Below are positions 27,041-34,460 of a stretch of 64,000 bases of DNA, one piece after another (position 1 is the stretch's first letter; each line of letters starts with the position of its first letter). Source of the stretch: Candidatus Aegiribacteria sp. (GTDB lineage: Bacteria > Fermentibacterota > Fermentibacteria > Fermentibacterales > JCC-6); NCBI GenBank assembly GCA_030594645.1, contig JAUVEU010000002.1, forward strand, positions 20,949-84,948, read 5' to 3'. Position numbers and translations under genes: made by a program. The notes beneath the pieces are model-generated. The model had not been told where the DNA came from, did not search any database, and saw nothing but the letters and a program-made list of their open reading frames with translations.

Positions 27041-27788
27041 TTATCGTGCGCAATCCGTCTACATTCAACTTATCGTCCAGCACCACTTCAAGACCATTCA
27101 CGTAAGTGTTGCCCTCTGCAACTTTCAGCCTGATATGTCTGCCTGTGATAAATCTGAGTCTTGCTTCCTCAGTGCCCATTCCAATTACTCCATCCATGGA
27201 ACCGCACATTCCAAGATCGGTTATGCATGCTGTTCCACCAGGCAGTATTCTTGCGTCAGCGGTAAGTACATGTGTATGTGTTCCGGCTACAATTGTTGCT
27301 CTACCGTCCAGATGTTTAGCCAGCGCCTGTTTTTCACTTGTGGCTTCAGCATGCATGTCAACAATTATTACATCACCCGGATTATTTCTGATTATAGTAT
27401 CCACAGTCCTGAATGGGCAGTCAAGAGCCATCGGCATAAACAGTCTGCCCTGAAGGTTAATTACCAGGATTCTCACATTATCAACACGAATAACAATATA
27501 ACCGTTACCGGGATTCCCTGGAGGATAATTCGCGGGCCGCAGCACAGGGCAGTTTACTTCATCTATATATTCCAGCACATCCTTGTGCTGCCAGATATGA
27601 TTCCCTGATGTAATAACACTAACTCCTGCTTCAAGAAGCTGAATAGCAGTACCTCTTGTTAGACCAAAGCCTCCAGCCGCGTTTTCACCGTTAGCAACGA
27701 CAAAATCATAATCCCTGGTTTTCAGATACGAGATAAGCGCTTCCCGTCCCGGCCTTCCGATCACATCTCCAAATAATAATATTTTCAC
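27027..27788 (-). CDS. ymdB: YmdB-family metallophosphoesterase
   Basis: The 253-residue protein shows GDVIGRPGR at the N-terminus, NGENAAGGFGLTR, SGNHIWQHKDV, DMHAEATSEKQA and GTHTHVLTAD, the two-metal phosphodiesterase residues of the TIGR00282/YmdB family. In Bacillus YmdB hydrolyses cyclic nucleotides and affects biofilm. Its position one base after rny matches the conserved rny-ymdB pair. The start codon is GTG at 27788, with only GATAAA before it, so it is probably translated by coupling to rny. Confidence 0.92.
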   Translation of the reverse strand: MKILLFGDVIGRPGREALISYLKTRDYDFVVANGENAAGGFGLTRGTAIQLLEAGVSVITSGNHIWQHKDVLEYIDEVNCPVLRPANYPPGNPGNGYIVIRVDNVRILVINLQGRLFMPMALDCPFRTVDTIIRNNPGDVIIVDMHAEATSEKQALAKHLDGRATIVAGTHTHVLTADARILPGGTACITDLGMCGSMDGVIGMGTEEARLRFITGRHIRLKVAEGNTYVNGLEVVLDDKLNVDGLRTINERI

Positions 27789-27789
27789 T

Positions 27790-29340
27790 TTATCGAGCCG
27801 TTTCAGAAGCTCTGGTTTCCCGGATCACAGTAACCTTTATCTGGCCGGGATACTCCATGTCGCTTTCGATTTTTCTTGCTACTATCCGTGCGAGCTCTGC
27901 AGCTGAATCGTCGTCAATCTGTTCAGGTTTTACAGCTATTCTCAATTCTCTTCCCGCCTGAATTGCGTAGGATTTTCTGACTCCGTCGAATGAATCGGCT
28001 ATAGATTCAAGCTTGTGAAGCCTTCTAACGTAAAGCTCAAGTGTTTCTCTCCTGGCTCCTGGACGGGCCGAACTGACCGCATCAGCAGCCTGAATCAGAA
28101 TCGCATACAGCGAATTACACTCAATTTCCTCATGGTGAGCGCCAATAGCATTACATACAACAGGCGATTCCTCGTAACGCTGAGCCAGCTCCATGCCTAC
28201 AGCGGCATGCGAACCCTCTATATCCTGATCAGTTGCCTTGCCAATGTCATGAAGAAGACCAATACGCCTGGCTATGACCGGGTCCAGCTTGAGTTCTGAA
28301 GCAAGAAGTCCGCAGATATTTGCTGTTTCAAGTGAATGCTGATACATATTCTGACCGTAACTGGTTCTATACCGCAATCTGCCAAGATGTCTGATCAGCT
28401 GTTGATGAAGACCTGAAACATTTGCGTCAAGAGCAAGCTGATTTCCCAGTTTCCTGATCTTTTTCTCCATCTCTGAAGATACTTTGGCTACGACTGATTC
28501 AATTCTTCCCGGATGTATTCTTCCATCTTCCAGAAGTTTCTCAAGCGCTATTCTTGCTACTTCTCTTCTTACAGGATCAAAACAGGAAATAACTACTGCT
28601 TCGGGAGTATCATCAATAATAACGTCCACATTCGTCACAGCCTCAAAAGCTCTGATATTTCTCCCTTCCCTTCCTATAATCCTACCTTTCATGTCATCAC
28701 TGGGCAGGTTCACGATTGAAACGCAGTTTTCAACAACAAAATCCGCTGAACATCTTTGAATTGAAGTGGACAGTATTTTAAGCGCCTCTTCTTCCGCCTT
28801 ATTCTCAGCGGCTTCCAGTATCTTTCGCGTCAGTCTTCCGGCTTCATGATGAAGCTCCTCCTCCAGATTGGAAAGCATGAGCTTTCGGGCTTCTCCCCTG
28901 GATAGATTAGCGATCTTCTCAAGCAGTTTGTTCTGCTCATCCATAAGCTTGGTTACTCTTTGATGCTTTGCGTTGAGAGATTGCTCTGTTTCTGACAGAC
29001 CTGTTTCACGCTTTTTCAGAGCTTTCTGCGAATCATCGAGTTTTTCCCTCAGGATTCCAAGTCGTTCTGTTTCACCTGAAATCTGGCTTTCTTTTCGATC
29101 AAGATTGATCCGCTTTTCCTGGTATTCTTCCAGAGCTTTGACTCGCTCTCTGGAAATAATGTCGCGACCTTCCAGAAGAGCTTCACGCTTCAGTGTTTCA
29201 CCTTCACGCTTTGCATCGGTTACTATCCTGTCAGCTTCTGCTTCTGATCCTTTTATCTCTCTGGATATGAGCAATTTATGAAGAATGAAGCCAAGTGAAA
29301 ATGTAATGATAGCAATTAACGCAGGTATTACTATGTCCAT
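27790..29340 (-). CDS. rny: Ribonuclease Y
   Basis: RNase Y is a membrane-anchored endoribonuclease that starts mRNA decay. With the ATG at 29340 (AGGAG 6 bases upstream) it has 516 residues. A transmembrane helix spans about 1-22 (VIPALIAIITFSLGFIL), a long charged coiled coil about 30-200, a KH domain contains IGREGRNIRAFEA, and an HD domain contains LLHDIGKATDQ and GSHAAVG. A longer frame to 29400 lacks a binding site and is rejected. A structured leader precedes it. Confidence 0.95.
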   Translation of the reverse strand: MDIVIPALIAIITFSLGFILHKLLISREIKGSEAEADRIVTDAKREGETLKREALLEGRDIISRERVKALEEYQEKRINLDRKESQISGETERLGILREKLDDSQKALKKRETGLSETEQSLNAKHQRVTKLMDEQNKLLEKIANLSRGEARKLMLSNLEEELHHEAGRLTRKILEAAENKAEEEALKILSTSIQRCSADFVVENCVSIVNLPSDDMKGRIIGREGRNIRAFEAVTNVDVIIDDTPEAVVISCFDPVRREVARIALEKLLEDGRIHPGRIESVVAKVSSEMEKKIRKLGNQLALDANVSGLHQQLIRHLGRLRYRTSYGQNMYQHSLETANICGLLASELKLDPVIARRIGLLHDIGKATDQDIEGSHAAVGMELAQRYEESPVVCNAIGAHHEEIECNSLYAILIQAADAVSSARPGARRETLELYVRRLHKLESIADSFDGVRKSYAIQAGRELRIAVKPEQIDDDSAAELARIVARKIESDMEYPGQIKVTVIRETRASETAR

Positions 29341-29351
29341 GGTAAGCTCCT

Positions 29352-29457
29352 GTTCAGGCGCAGGTTTGCATTTATGTAAAACGGTACAGGATGCAGCCAT
29401 GAATAATGACCTGAACCGAAATCACCCCTGCGCAGAGTGCCGGCACATCCTTTCCGT
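29352..29457 (-). promoter_or_regulatory. Structured leader upstream of rny (candidate regulatory RNA)
   Basis: Between zapA and rny the minus strand can form a long-range stem: ACGG and GGATG (29457-29446) pair with CATCC and CCGT (29393-29381). A second element, GTTCAGG (29416-29410), can pair perfectly with CCTGAAC (29358-29352), which lies directly beside the AGGAG ribosome binding site. The two pairings share the same interval, so alternative structures could expose or hide the start of rny. No known riboswitch family is recognised. Confidence 0.4.
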
Positions 29458-29470
29458 ATTCTAAAACGTA

Positions 29471-29504
29471 CTATCGCAACAGGTATTGGAGTTTACTGCG
29501 ATAG
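29471..29504 (-). terminator. Hairpin at the zapA stop codon, possible weak terminator
   Basis: CTATCGCA and TGCGATAG (29471-29478 and 29497-29504) are perfect 8-base inverted repeats with an 18-base loop, overlapping the zapA stop codon. On the minus strand the stem is followed by TACGTTTTAG, a short and broken U tract. It could slow transcription between zapA and rny or protect a 3' end. The large loop and weak tract make it a poor standard terminator. Confidence 0.35.
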
Positions 29505-29888
29505 ACCGGATGTGCTGTTCTGCTGGAGAACGGGGGTTTCCGCTGAGGATAAAGAACCTGAAGCTACAGAGGAGATGGATACGGAAGGATGAGATGACTC
29601 GGCAAGTACCTGTTCAATTCGATCGGCAAGCCTGGTCACTTCGTTGCTGTTGCTCTCTTCCATTTCTCCGTATTGATCTCTCTTCTGAAAAAGTTCATCG
29701 GCTATATTGAGTGCAGCAAAAATAGCCACCTTGGCTGTAGAAGCCAGAGTGGCGTTATCAGTCATCTGCCGCATTTTCATATCAACGTAATGAGCTATTT
29801 CTGCGATATAGGAAGGTGAACCGGCTCCACGGATTGTGTATTCCCGCCCGAAAATATTAACGCGGGTTACTTCCGTCCGGTTGCTCAT
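29493..29888 (-). CDS. zapA: Cell division protein ZapA
   Basis: ZapA binds FtsZ and bundles its protofilaments at midcell. The 131-residue protein has the beta-rich N-terminal part (VNIFGREYTIRG), the conserved YIAEIAHYVDMKMRQM helix, the AKVAIFAALNIADELF helix and a coiled-coil stretch, then a Ser-rich tail of about 35 residues beyond the usual end. Its ATG shares one base with the stop of the coiled-coil gene upstream. Confidence 0.88.
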   Translation of the reverse strand: MSNRTEVTRVNIFGREYTIRGAGSPSYIAEIAHYVDMKMRQMTDNATLASTAKVAIFAALNIADELFQKRDQYGEMEESNSNEVTRLADRIEQVLAESSHPSVSISSVASGSLSSAETPVLQQNSTSGLSQ

Positions 29889-30172
29889 TATACCTCTAAC
29901 TTATCTGCTTGTAATTCAATGCTATCCAGCTTACCCAGCACACCAGAGAGCCTGCGTCTGATCTCCTGCCTTTCTCGCAGAAGTCTGGCGCTATGGATCC
30001 TGAGTATATTGTAACCATCAGAATCCTTCGTGTCCACACTGTTCTCCAGTCTGGACTCAAGGTCATTGACCTTTGCTGACAATTCGTCACGCTGAGTCTG
30101 TAATGACCTCACCCTGACTATCAGTCTATTTATCGCTTCGGTCAACCTCTCGAGATCTTCCGATTGGGACAC
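29888..30172 (-). CDS. Small coiled-coil protein next to ZapA
   Basis: A 94-residue, highly charged protein with heptad-like patterns through LERLTEAINRLIVRVRSLQ and continuing RDELSAKVNDLESRL, then a second helix RLLRERQEIRRRLSGVLGKL. It has no signal peptide. I do not recognise a family by sequence; the position immediately before zapA (TAATG overlap) and the coiled-coil build suggest a division factor in the manner of ZapB, which is inference. It follows rplT by 17 bases. Confidence 0.7.
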   Translation of the reverse strand: MSQSEDLERLTEAINRLIVRVRSLQTQRDELSAKVNDLESRLENSVDTKDSDGYNILRIHSARLLRERQEIRRRLSGVLGKLDSIELQADKLEV

Positions 30173-30189
30173 GTATCATCCCCTCACTA

Positions 30190-30543
30190 TCAGAGAGCGG
30201 CTTTGGCTACTTCCACAACCTTCGCAAATGCTTCCGGGTTTCGTACGGCCAGATCCGCCAGTATTTTCCTATCAAGCTTAATTCCCGCTCCGTTGATACC
30301 AGCTATGAGTTTGCTGTAGGTGAGACCGTGCTCACGTGAAGCTGCATTTATGCGGGTTATCCAGAGTGCCCGGAAATCACGTTTCTTGTTTCTTCGGTCA
30401 CGGTACTGATACTCCAGAGCCTTCTTCCTGGCTTCATTAGCAACAGTGTACAGTTTTCTTCTTCCGCCAAAATATCCTTTAGCTGCCTGAAGTCGTTTCT
30501 TGTGGCGTTTCTTTCTTACAACAGCACTTTTAACTCTGCTCAT
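30190..30543 (-). CDS. rplT: 50S ribosomal protein L20
   Basis: L20 binds 23S rRNA early in large-subunit assembly. The 117-residue protein has the very basic N-terminal extension ([20 protein letters not shown]), then [24 protein letters not shown] and the C-terminal globular part ending [11 protein letters not shown]. Length is normal. It is the last gene of infC-rpmI-rplT. In many bacteria L20 represses this operon by binding a leader, but here infC starts only 17 bases after thrS, so no separate leader exists. Confidence 0.97.
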   Translation of the reverse strand: MSRVKSAVVRKKRHKKRLQAAKGYFGGRRKLYTVANEARKKALEYQYRDRRNKKRDFRALWITRINAASREHGLTYSKLIAGINGAGIKLDRKILADLAVRNPEAFAKVVEVAKAAL

Positions 30544-30561
30544 TTTCTCTCTCCGTGATTG

Positions 30562-30753
30562 CTAAGGGAGAAGTTTTCTAAGACGCTTGGTATCAGGTTT
30601 GGATGCAATACCGTCTTTACGCAAGTTCCTCTTCCGCTTTGCGCTCTTCTTAGTTTTAATATGATCGGCATACGGGCTTGTTGTTTTGAACTTGCCTTTC
30701 GCCGTTTTTCGGAACCTTCTTGCGGCTCCTTTATGGGTTTTCATTTTTGGCAT
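30562..30753 (-). CDS. rpmI: 50S ribosomal protein L35
   Basis: The 63-residue basic protein has the L35 pattern [20 protein letters not shown] followed by [13 protein letters not shown] and a C-terminal KRLRKLLP. It belongs to the large subunit near the tRNA exit region. It sits between infC and rplT with short gaps (12 and 18 bases), the nearly universal order. Confidence 0.96.
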   Translation of the reverse strand: MPKMKTHKGAARRFRKTAKGKFKTTSPYADHIKTKKSAKRKRNLRKDGIASKPDTKRLRKLLP

Positions 30754-30765
30754 TTCGACTCCCCG

Positions 30766-31290
30766 CTAGTTCCTCTCCTTCAGAGGAGAAATAATCATTG
30801 TCATCTGTCGCCCTTCCATGGCGGGCTTCCTCTCAATGCGGCCAAGATCATTCAGATCCTCAGCCAGTCTATCGAGAAGCTCGTAACCCTGCTCCTTATA
30901 GGAGAGCTGACGCCCGCGAAACACCACTGTGGCCTTTACCTTATGTCTGGATTCCAGAAATTCACGTGCGTGTTTCATCTTGAAATTATAATCGTGTTCT
31001 TCAGTGTTTGGTCTGAATTTAACTTCCTTCAGACCTCCAGTATTCTGTTTCTTCCTTGCTTCTCTTTCTTTTCTATTCATGCGATAGCGGAACTTCCCGT
31101 AATCGACTATGCTGACTACAGGCGGGTCTGCCCCCGGTGAAATCTCAACAAGATCCAAGCCTGCTTCCGCGGCCATGTCAAGTGCTTCCTGAATGCTCAG
31201 AGTACCGACATGATCTCCATTTTCATCGAGTACTCTTACCAGAGGACTTCGGATTTCTCCATTCACCCTTATCTGTTCCTTATTGCTAAT
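30766..31290 (-). CDS. infC: Translation initiation factor IF-3 (ATT start)
   Basis: IF-3 binds the 30S subunit and checks the start codon and initiator tRNA. From the ATT at 31290 the protein has 174 residues: N domain with RVNGEIRSPLVRVLDENGDHVG and the YGKFRYR(M)NRKEREARKKQ linker, and C domain with EVKFRPNTEEHDY through QMTMIISPLK. The ATT codon begins ISNKEQ and has AGGAGG 7 bases upstream, while ATG-started frames upstream run into thrS. A rare start codon on infC is a conserved autoregulatory device, because IF-3 itself discriminates against it. Confidence 0.95.
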   Translation of the reverse strand: MSNKEQIRVNGEIRSPLVRVLDENGDHVGTLSIQEALDMAAEAGLDLVEISPGADPPVVSIVDYGKFRYRMNRKEREARKKQNTGGLKEVKFRPNTEEHDYNFKMKHAREFLESRHKVKATVVFRGRQLSYKEQGYELLDRLAEDLNDLGRIERKPAMEGRQMTMIISPLKERN

Positions 31291-31303
31291 AGACGTACCT
31301 CCT
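31288..31303 (-). promoter_or_regulatory. Ribosome binding site and ATT start codon of infC
   Basis: A perfect AGGAGG (31303-31298) is 7 bases from an ATT codon (31290-31288). The strong site compensates for the weak start codon. This arrangement allows negative feedback by IF-3, as established for infC in other bacteria. Confidence 0.85.
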
Positions 31304-31306
31304 TGT

Positions 31307-33232
31307 TCAGGGCAACTCCGGTCGTTTGCATCCAGCCAACGCTGTATCCACCGCTTTGCCCAGTTCCATTGTTCCTCTGTCGCCTTCACCGTGAATGCGC
31401 AAAGCAACCCTGTTTGATTTCATTTCACGTTCACCGATAATGAACATGAATGGAACCTTGCTGGTTTCCGCATCTCTGATGCGATATCCTATTGTTTCAC
31501 TTCTACCGTCAATTCTGCAGCGAAGACCTTCGCTCTCAAGTATATCCGCTATTTCCACGGCCTTCTCATGCTGATCTGACGTAATAGGTAAGATAATAAT
31601 CTGAACTGGAGCAAGCCAGCCCGGAAGGTTGCCTGCGTAATGCTCAATTAAATTACCAATAAATCTTTCTACGGAGCCGAATAAAGCCCTGTGAACCATA
31701 TATACCTTGTGTTCCTGTCCATCATCTCCAACGTAAGTGAGGTTGAAGCGATCAGGAATATTAAAGTCAAACTGAACCGTAGGACCCTGCCAGTATCTTC
31801 CAAGTGCGTCTTTCATCTTGATATCTATCTTGGGCCCGTAGAAAACCGCTTCACCCGCAACCGGCCTGTAATCCTCGCCCATTTCATCAAGCGCCCTTGC
31901 CAGAGCGGATTCGACTTTGCTCCACTCCTCCGGCTCACCGGCGTAATGATCGGGGTCTTCAGGATCCATAAGTGACAGCTCAATTCTGTACCCGAAATCG
32001 AAGATCTTAAGGAAATAGAGAGCGAACTTAACAACCTTCTGGATCTCTTCGACTATCTGGTCCTCTGTGCAAAAAATATGTCCGTCATCAACAGTGAATC
32101 CCCGAACCCGCATGAGGCCATGAAGTACTCCGCTCTTTTCGTACCTGTATACCATGCCAAGTTCAGCAAAGCGTATGGGAAGTTCGCGGTATGATCTTTT
32201 CCTGTGCTTATAGATGATAATATGCCCGGGGCAATTCATCGGTTTAAGAGCATACTCACCGCTGTCGATATCAAGAAAGTACATGTTCTCCCTGTAATAA
32301 TCATAATGCCCTGAGGTTTTCCAGAGTTCAACAGGAGCGATATGAGGAGTATTGACAAGCTGATAGCCGGCTTTTGCATGTGCTTTCTTCCAGTGATTCT
32401 CGAGTTCCTCCCGAATAATCGTACCGGCAGGCAGCCAGTAGGTCAGCCCCGGACCGCCATCGCCACCGATGACAAAAAGACCAAGCTCAGGACCAAGTTT
32501 CCTGTGGTCCCTTTTCTTCGCTTCCTCAAGCATCTCCAGATATGCCTTAAGATTCTTTGAAGAGTCAAAAACAGATCCGTAAATGCGGGTCAGCATTTTA
32601 TTCTTCTCATCACCCCGCCAGTAAGCGCCGGCAACACTGAGAAGCTCAAAATGCTTCAATACCTTTGTGGATGGAACATGAGGCCCGCGGCAAAGATCGA
32701 TGAAATCCCCGTTTGAGTAAACGGATATCTCTTCACCAATATCTCGAAGTTCTTCAAGCAGTTCCAGCTTGTAATCTTCTCCTCTTTCACTGAAGAGTTT
32801 GAAAGCATCCTCGAAGCTCATTCTTCTTCTTATGAATGGCAGATCTTCCTTGATCTGTTTCTTCATCTCATCAGAGATCGCATCAAATGCTGAAATGCCG
32901 GAGAACTCTGGGATATCCATATCGTAGTAGAATCCATCCTCAATGGATGGACCAATACCGAGTTTCGTACCCGGAAACAGCTTCTGAACCGCTCCGGCGA
33001 GAAGATGAGCACAACTGTGCCTTAGAGCTTTCTTCCCTTCTTCATCCTGAAATGTGAGAATCTCAATCCTGCCGTCTGACGGCAATGGTGTGTTCAGATC
33101 AAGAAACTCACCTTCAAATCGAACAAGCAGAGCATTCCTTGCAAGGCCGTGAGAAACTGATTCCGCAACATCAAGACCGGTAGTGCCGGCCTCAAATTCT
33201 TTTACACTGCTGTCTGGGAAAATAATACGCAT
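31307..33232 (-). CDS. thrS: Threonyl-tRNA synthetase
   Basis: ThrRS charges tRNA-Thr. The 641-residue protein has the N-terminal TGS domain (1-60), the editing domain with HSCAHLLAGA, the class II catalytic core with the zinc-binding MNCPGHI cysteine, RYEKSGVLHGLMRVRGF (motif 2 region) and HRALFGSVERFIGNLIEH (motif 3), and the anticodon-binding C-terminal domain. Length is normal. GGAGG lies before the ATG. It is followed by infC after 16 bases. The tRNA-Val gene upstream ends 47 bases before the start, and no T-box leader is seen. Confidence 0.96.
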   Translation of the reverse strand: MRIIFPDSSVKEFEAGTTGLDVAESVSHGLARNALLVRFEGEFLDLNTPLPSDGRIEILTFQDEEGKKALRHSCAHLLAGAVQKLFPGTKLGIGPSIEDGFYYDMDIPEFSGISAFDAISDEMKKQIKEDLPFIRRRMSFEDAFKLFSERGEDYKLELLEELRDIGEEISVYSNGDFIDLCRGPHVPSTKVLKHFELLSVAGAYWRGDEKNKMLTRIYGSVFDSSKNLKAYLEMLEEAKKRDHRKLGPELGLFVIGGDGGPGLTYWLPAGTIIREELENHWKKAHAKAGYQLVNTPHIAPVELWKTSGHYDYYRENMYFLDIDSGEYALKPMNCPGHIIIYKHRKRSYRELPIRFAELGMVYRYEKSGVLHGLMRVRGFTVDDGHIFCTEDQIVEEIQKVVKFALYFLKIFDFGYRIELSLMDPEDPDHYAGEPEEWSKVESALARALDEMGEDYRPVAGEAVFYGPKIDIKMKDALGRYWQGPTVQFDFNIPDRFNLTYVGDDGQEHKVYMVHRALFGSVERFIGNLIEHYAGNLPGWLAPVQIIILPITSDQHEKAVEIADILESEGLRCRIDGRSETIGYRIRDAETSKVPFMFIIGEREMKSNRVALRIHGEGDRGTMELGKAVDTALAGCKRPELP

Positions 33233-33278
33233 GGTCCCGGCAACCTCCTTCCGGTCAAATTCTTAACCAATAAAAAAA

Positions 33279-33355
33279 TGGTGGGCGATACTGGACTTGA
33301 ACCAGTGACTTCTTGCATGTCAAGCAAGCACTCTAGCCAACTGAGCTAATCGCCC
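33279..33355 (-). tRNA. tRNA-Val (GAC)
   Basis: The 77-nt minus-strand sequence folds as a full tRNA: acceptor stem GGGCGAT with ATCGCCC, D arm with AGCTCAGTTGG, anticodon stem CTTGC/GCAAG around the loop TTGACAT (anticodon GAC), and a T arm with GGTTCAAGTCC. The discriminator A and an encoded CCA are present. GAC reads valine codons GUC and GUU. A T-run follows immediately on the minus strand. Confidence 0.95.
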
Positions 33356-33380
33356 ACCGCTCCAAATGCATGGCCCGAAG

Positions 33381-33407
33381 GATATACGCAAACTTCGTAA
33401 TCGTCAA
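33381..33407 (-). promoter_or_regulatory. Candidate promoter of the tRNA-Val gene
   Basis: On the minus strand TTGACG (33407-33402) is followed after 15 bases by TATATC (33386-33381), about 25 bases before the tRNA 5' end. The spacer is shorter than the ideal 17 and the -10 is imperfect, but the position is right for a stable-RNA gene. Confidence 0.4.
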
Positions 33408-33420
33408 GGTTTGGAATCTT

Positions 33421-33807
33421 TCAGTGAGTCTGCCGACAATTTCCGATCCGCTCGATAAGAATCATGTTCATTCGATCGATGTTATCCCTGGTTTGCTCGT
33501 GATCTGCGCTCAGATCAACAGGTTCAAACTCATTATCACCAAGCAGCTCGATCAATGCCGCCGCACTATGATATCTGTAGAGGTAATTAATATCCTTCTT
33601 CAGAACCTGAAAAAGCAGCCATCCGGCTTCTTCGAGCGAGGAACGCTCAGCTATCACGTACCAGATAGTGTAATAACTGCCGTACCTGCCCCGCTCGACA
33701 CTTTCGAGTAAACGCTCAGGAGGAAGTGATTCCATCTCCTCCCGCTCGATCTTACTGTACTCGTCCCACCTGTCCCTCCAGTGTACGGTTCCGCCGGTCA
33801 ACGGCAT
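33421..33807 (-). CDS. Conserved-looking small protein, function unknown
   Basis: A 128-residue soluble protein, rich in Glu, Arg and Tyr, with apparent helices (REEMESLPPERLLESVERG, then SYYTIWYVIAERS, then EEAGWLLFQVLKKDINYLYRY). No signal peptide and no motif I recognise; the helical repeats loosely recall HEAT/TPR-like proteins. It begins inside the end of the methyltransferase gene (10-base overlap), so it is translated from the same message. Confidence 0.6.
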   Translation of the reverse strand: MPLTGGTVHWRDRWDEYSKIEREEMESLPPERLLESVERGRYGSYYTIWYVIAERSSLEEAGWLLFQVLKKDINYLYRYHSAAALIELLGDNEFEPVDLSADHEQTRDNIDRMNMILIERIGNCRQTH

Positions 33808-34433
33808 ACAACTGTTCTGCCGCCATTCCCGGAATGGTCAAATGAAATGATGTTTTTCTCTCCCACCAGATCGGTGATCTCCCTGTCACTGTACCTTCGG
33901 AAAAGCATTCCTTTCTGGTCTCCGCTGACGAATTTCAGTGTTCCGTCAGGAAGAATCTCAGCATCATCAATTTGATCCTCATCGGTATCGGGCGGATCGA
34001 ATGTAAGCAATAGGACACCGTTTCCGGAGAGTACGCGCCTGATCTCATCGATGGATTCTCGGGCGGATTCCAGTGTTACATGATCCAGTGAGGCGATACA
34101 TACTACTGCAGCGAATTCGTTATCCGCAAATGGAATACTGTCAAGGGTTCCCTGCCTGAATACGCCGGAGAGTTGATGCTGAGCCAGACGCTTAATACAG
34201 AATTCAACCGCTCCCTGAGCAATGTCCACTCCGCATATCTGAAATCCTCGACCGGCAAGGTAAGCTGCATTTCTTCCTCCGCCGCATCCGAGGTCAAGAA
34301 CCCTGTCACCCTTCTTCAGATATCTGTCGCAGAAACCGGGAAGAGCGGATGCAGGAAGGCTTCTTGAAAAATCCATCGTTTCCGGATCAAGATCGCGAAA
34401 AAGGCTGTCCCAGTATTCCAGTGGTCCATTCAT
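33798..34433 (-). CDS. Class I SAM-dependent methyltransferase (methyltransferase type 11)
   Basis: The 211-residue protein has motif I VLDLGCGGGRNAAYLAGRG (about 45-63), the acidic strand-2 end ICGVDIAQGA, the DSIPFADNEFAAVVCIASLDHV segment and a post-III RRVLSGNGVLLLTF. This is the small Methyltransf_11/TehB-like group. The substrate cannot be assigned. It lies 27 bases after the histidine kinase gene and overlaps the small protein gene. Confidence 0.85.
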   Translation of the reverse strand: MNGPLEYWDSLFRDLDPETMDFSRSLPASALPGFCDRYLKKGDRVLDLGCGGGRNAAYLAGRGFQICGVDIAQGAVEFCIKRLAQHQLSGVFRQGTLDSIPFADNEFAAVVCIASLDHVTLESARESIDEIRRVLSGNGVLLLTFDPPDTDEDQIDDAEILPDGTLKFVSGDQKGMLFRRYSDREITDLVGEKNIISFDHSGNGGRTVVCR

Positions 34434-34460
34434 ATTGTTTCAAATCCTGTATGGCTCGGA

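Noticed and set aside
29381..29457. 6S RNA, which often lies next to zapA
   Set aside because: The segment can form a stem, but I do not see the conserved central bubble or terminal-loop sequence of 6S RNA; kept only as an unassigned structured leader.
31291..31407. Upstream ATG-started IF-3 extension
   Set aside because: It lies within thrS and gives a non-conserved N-terminus; the ATT start with AGGAGG is better.
33370..33711. 113-codon plus-strand ORF
   Set aside because: It lies antisense to the small protein and tRNA promoter region and has no family pattern.
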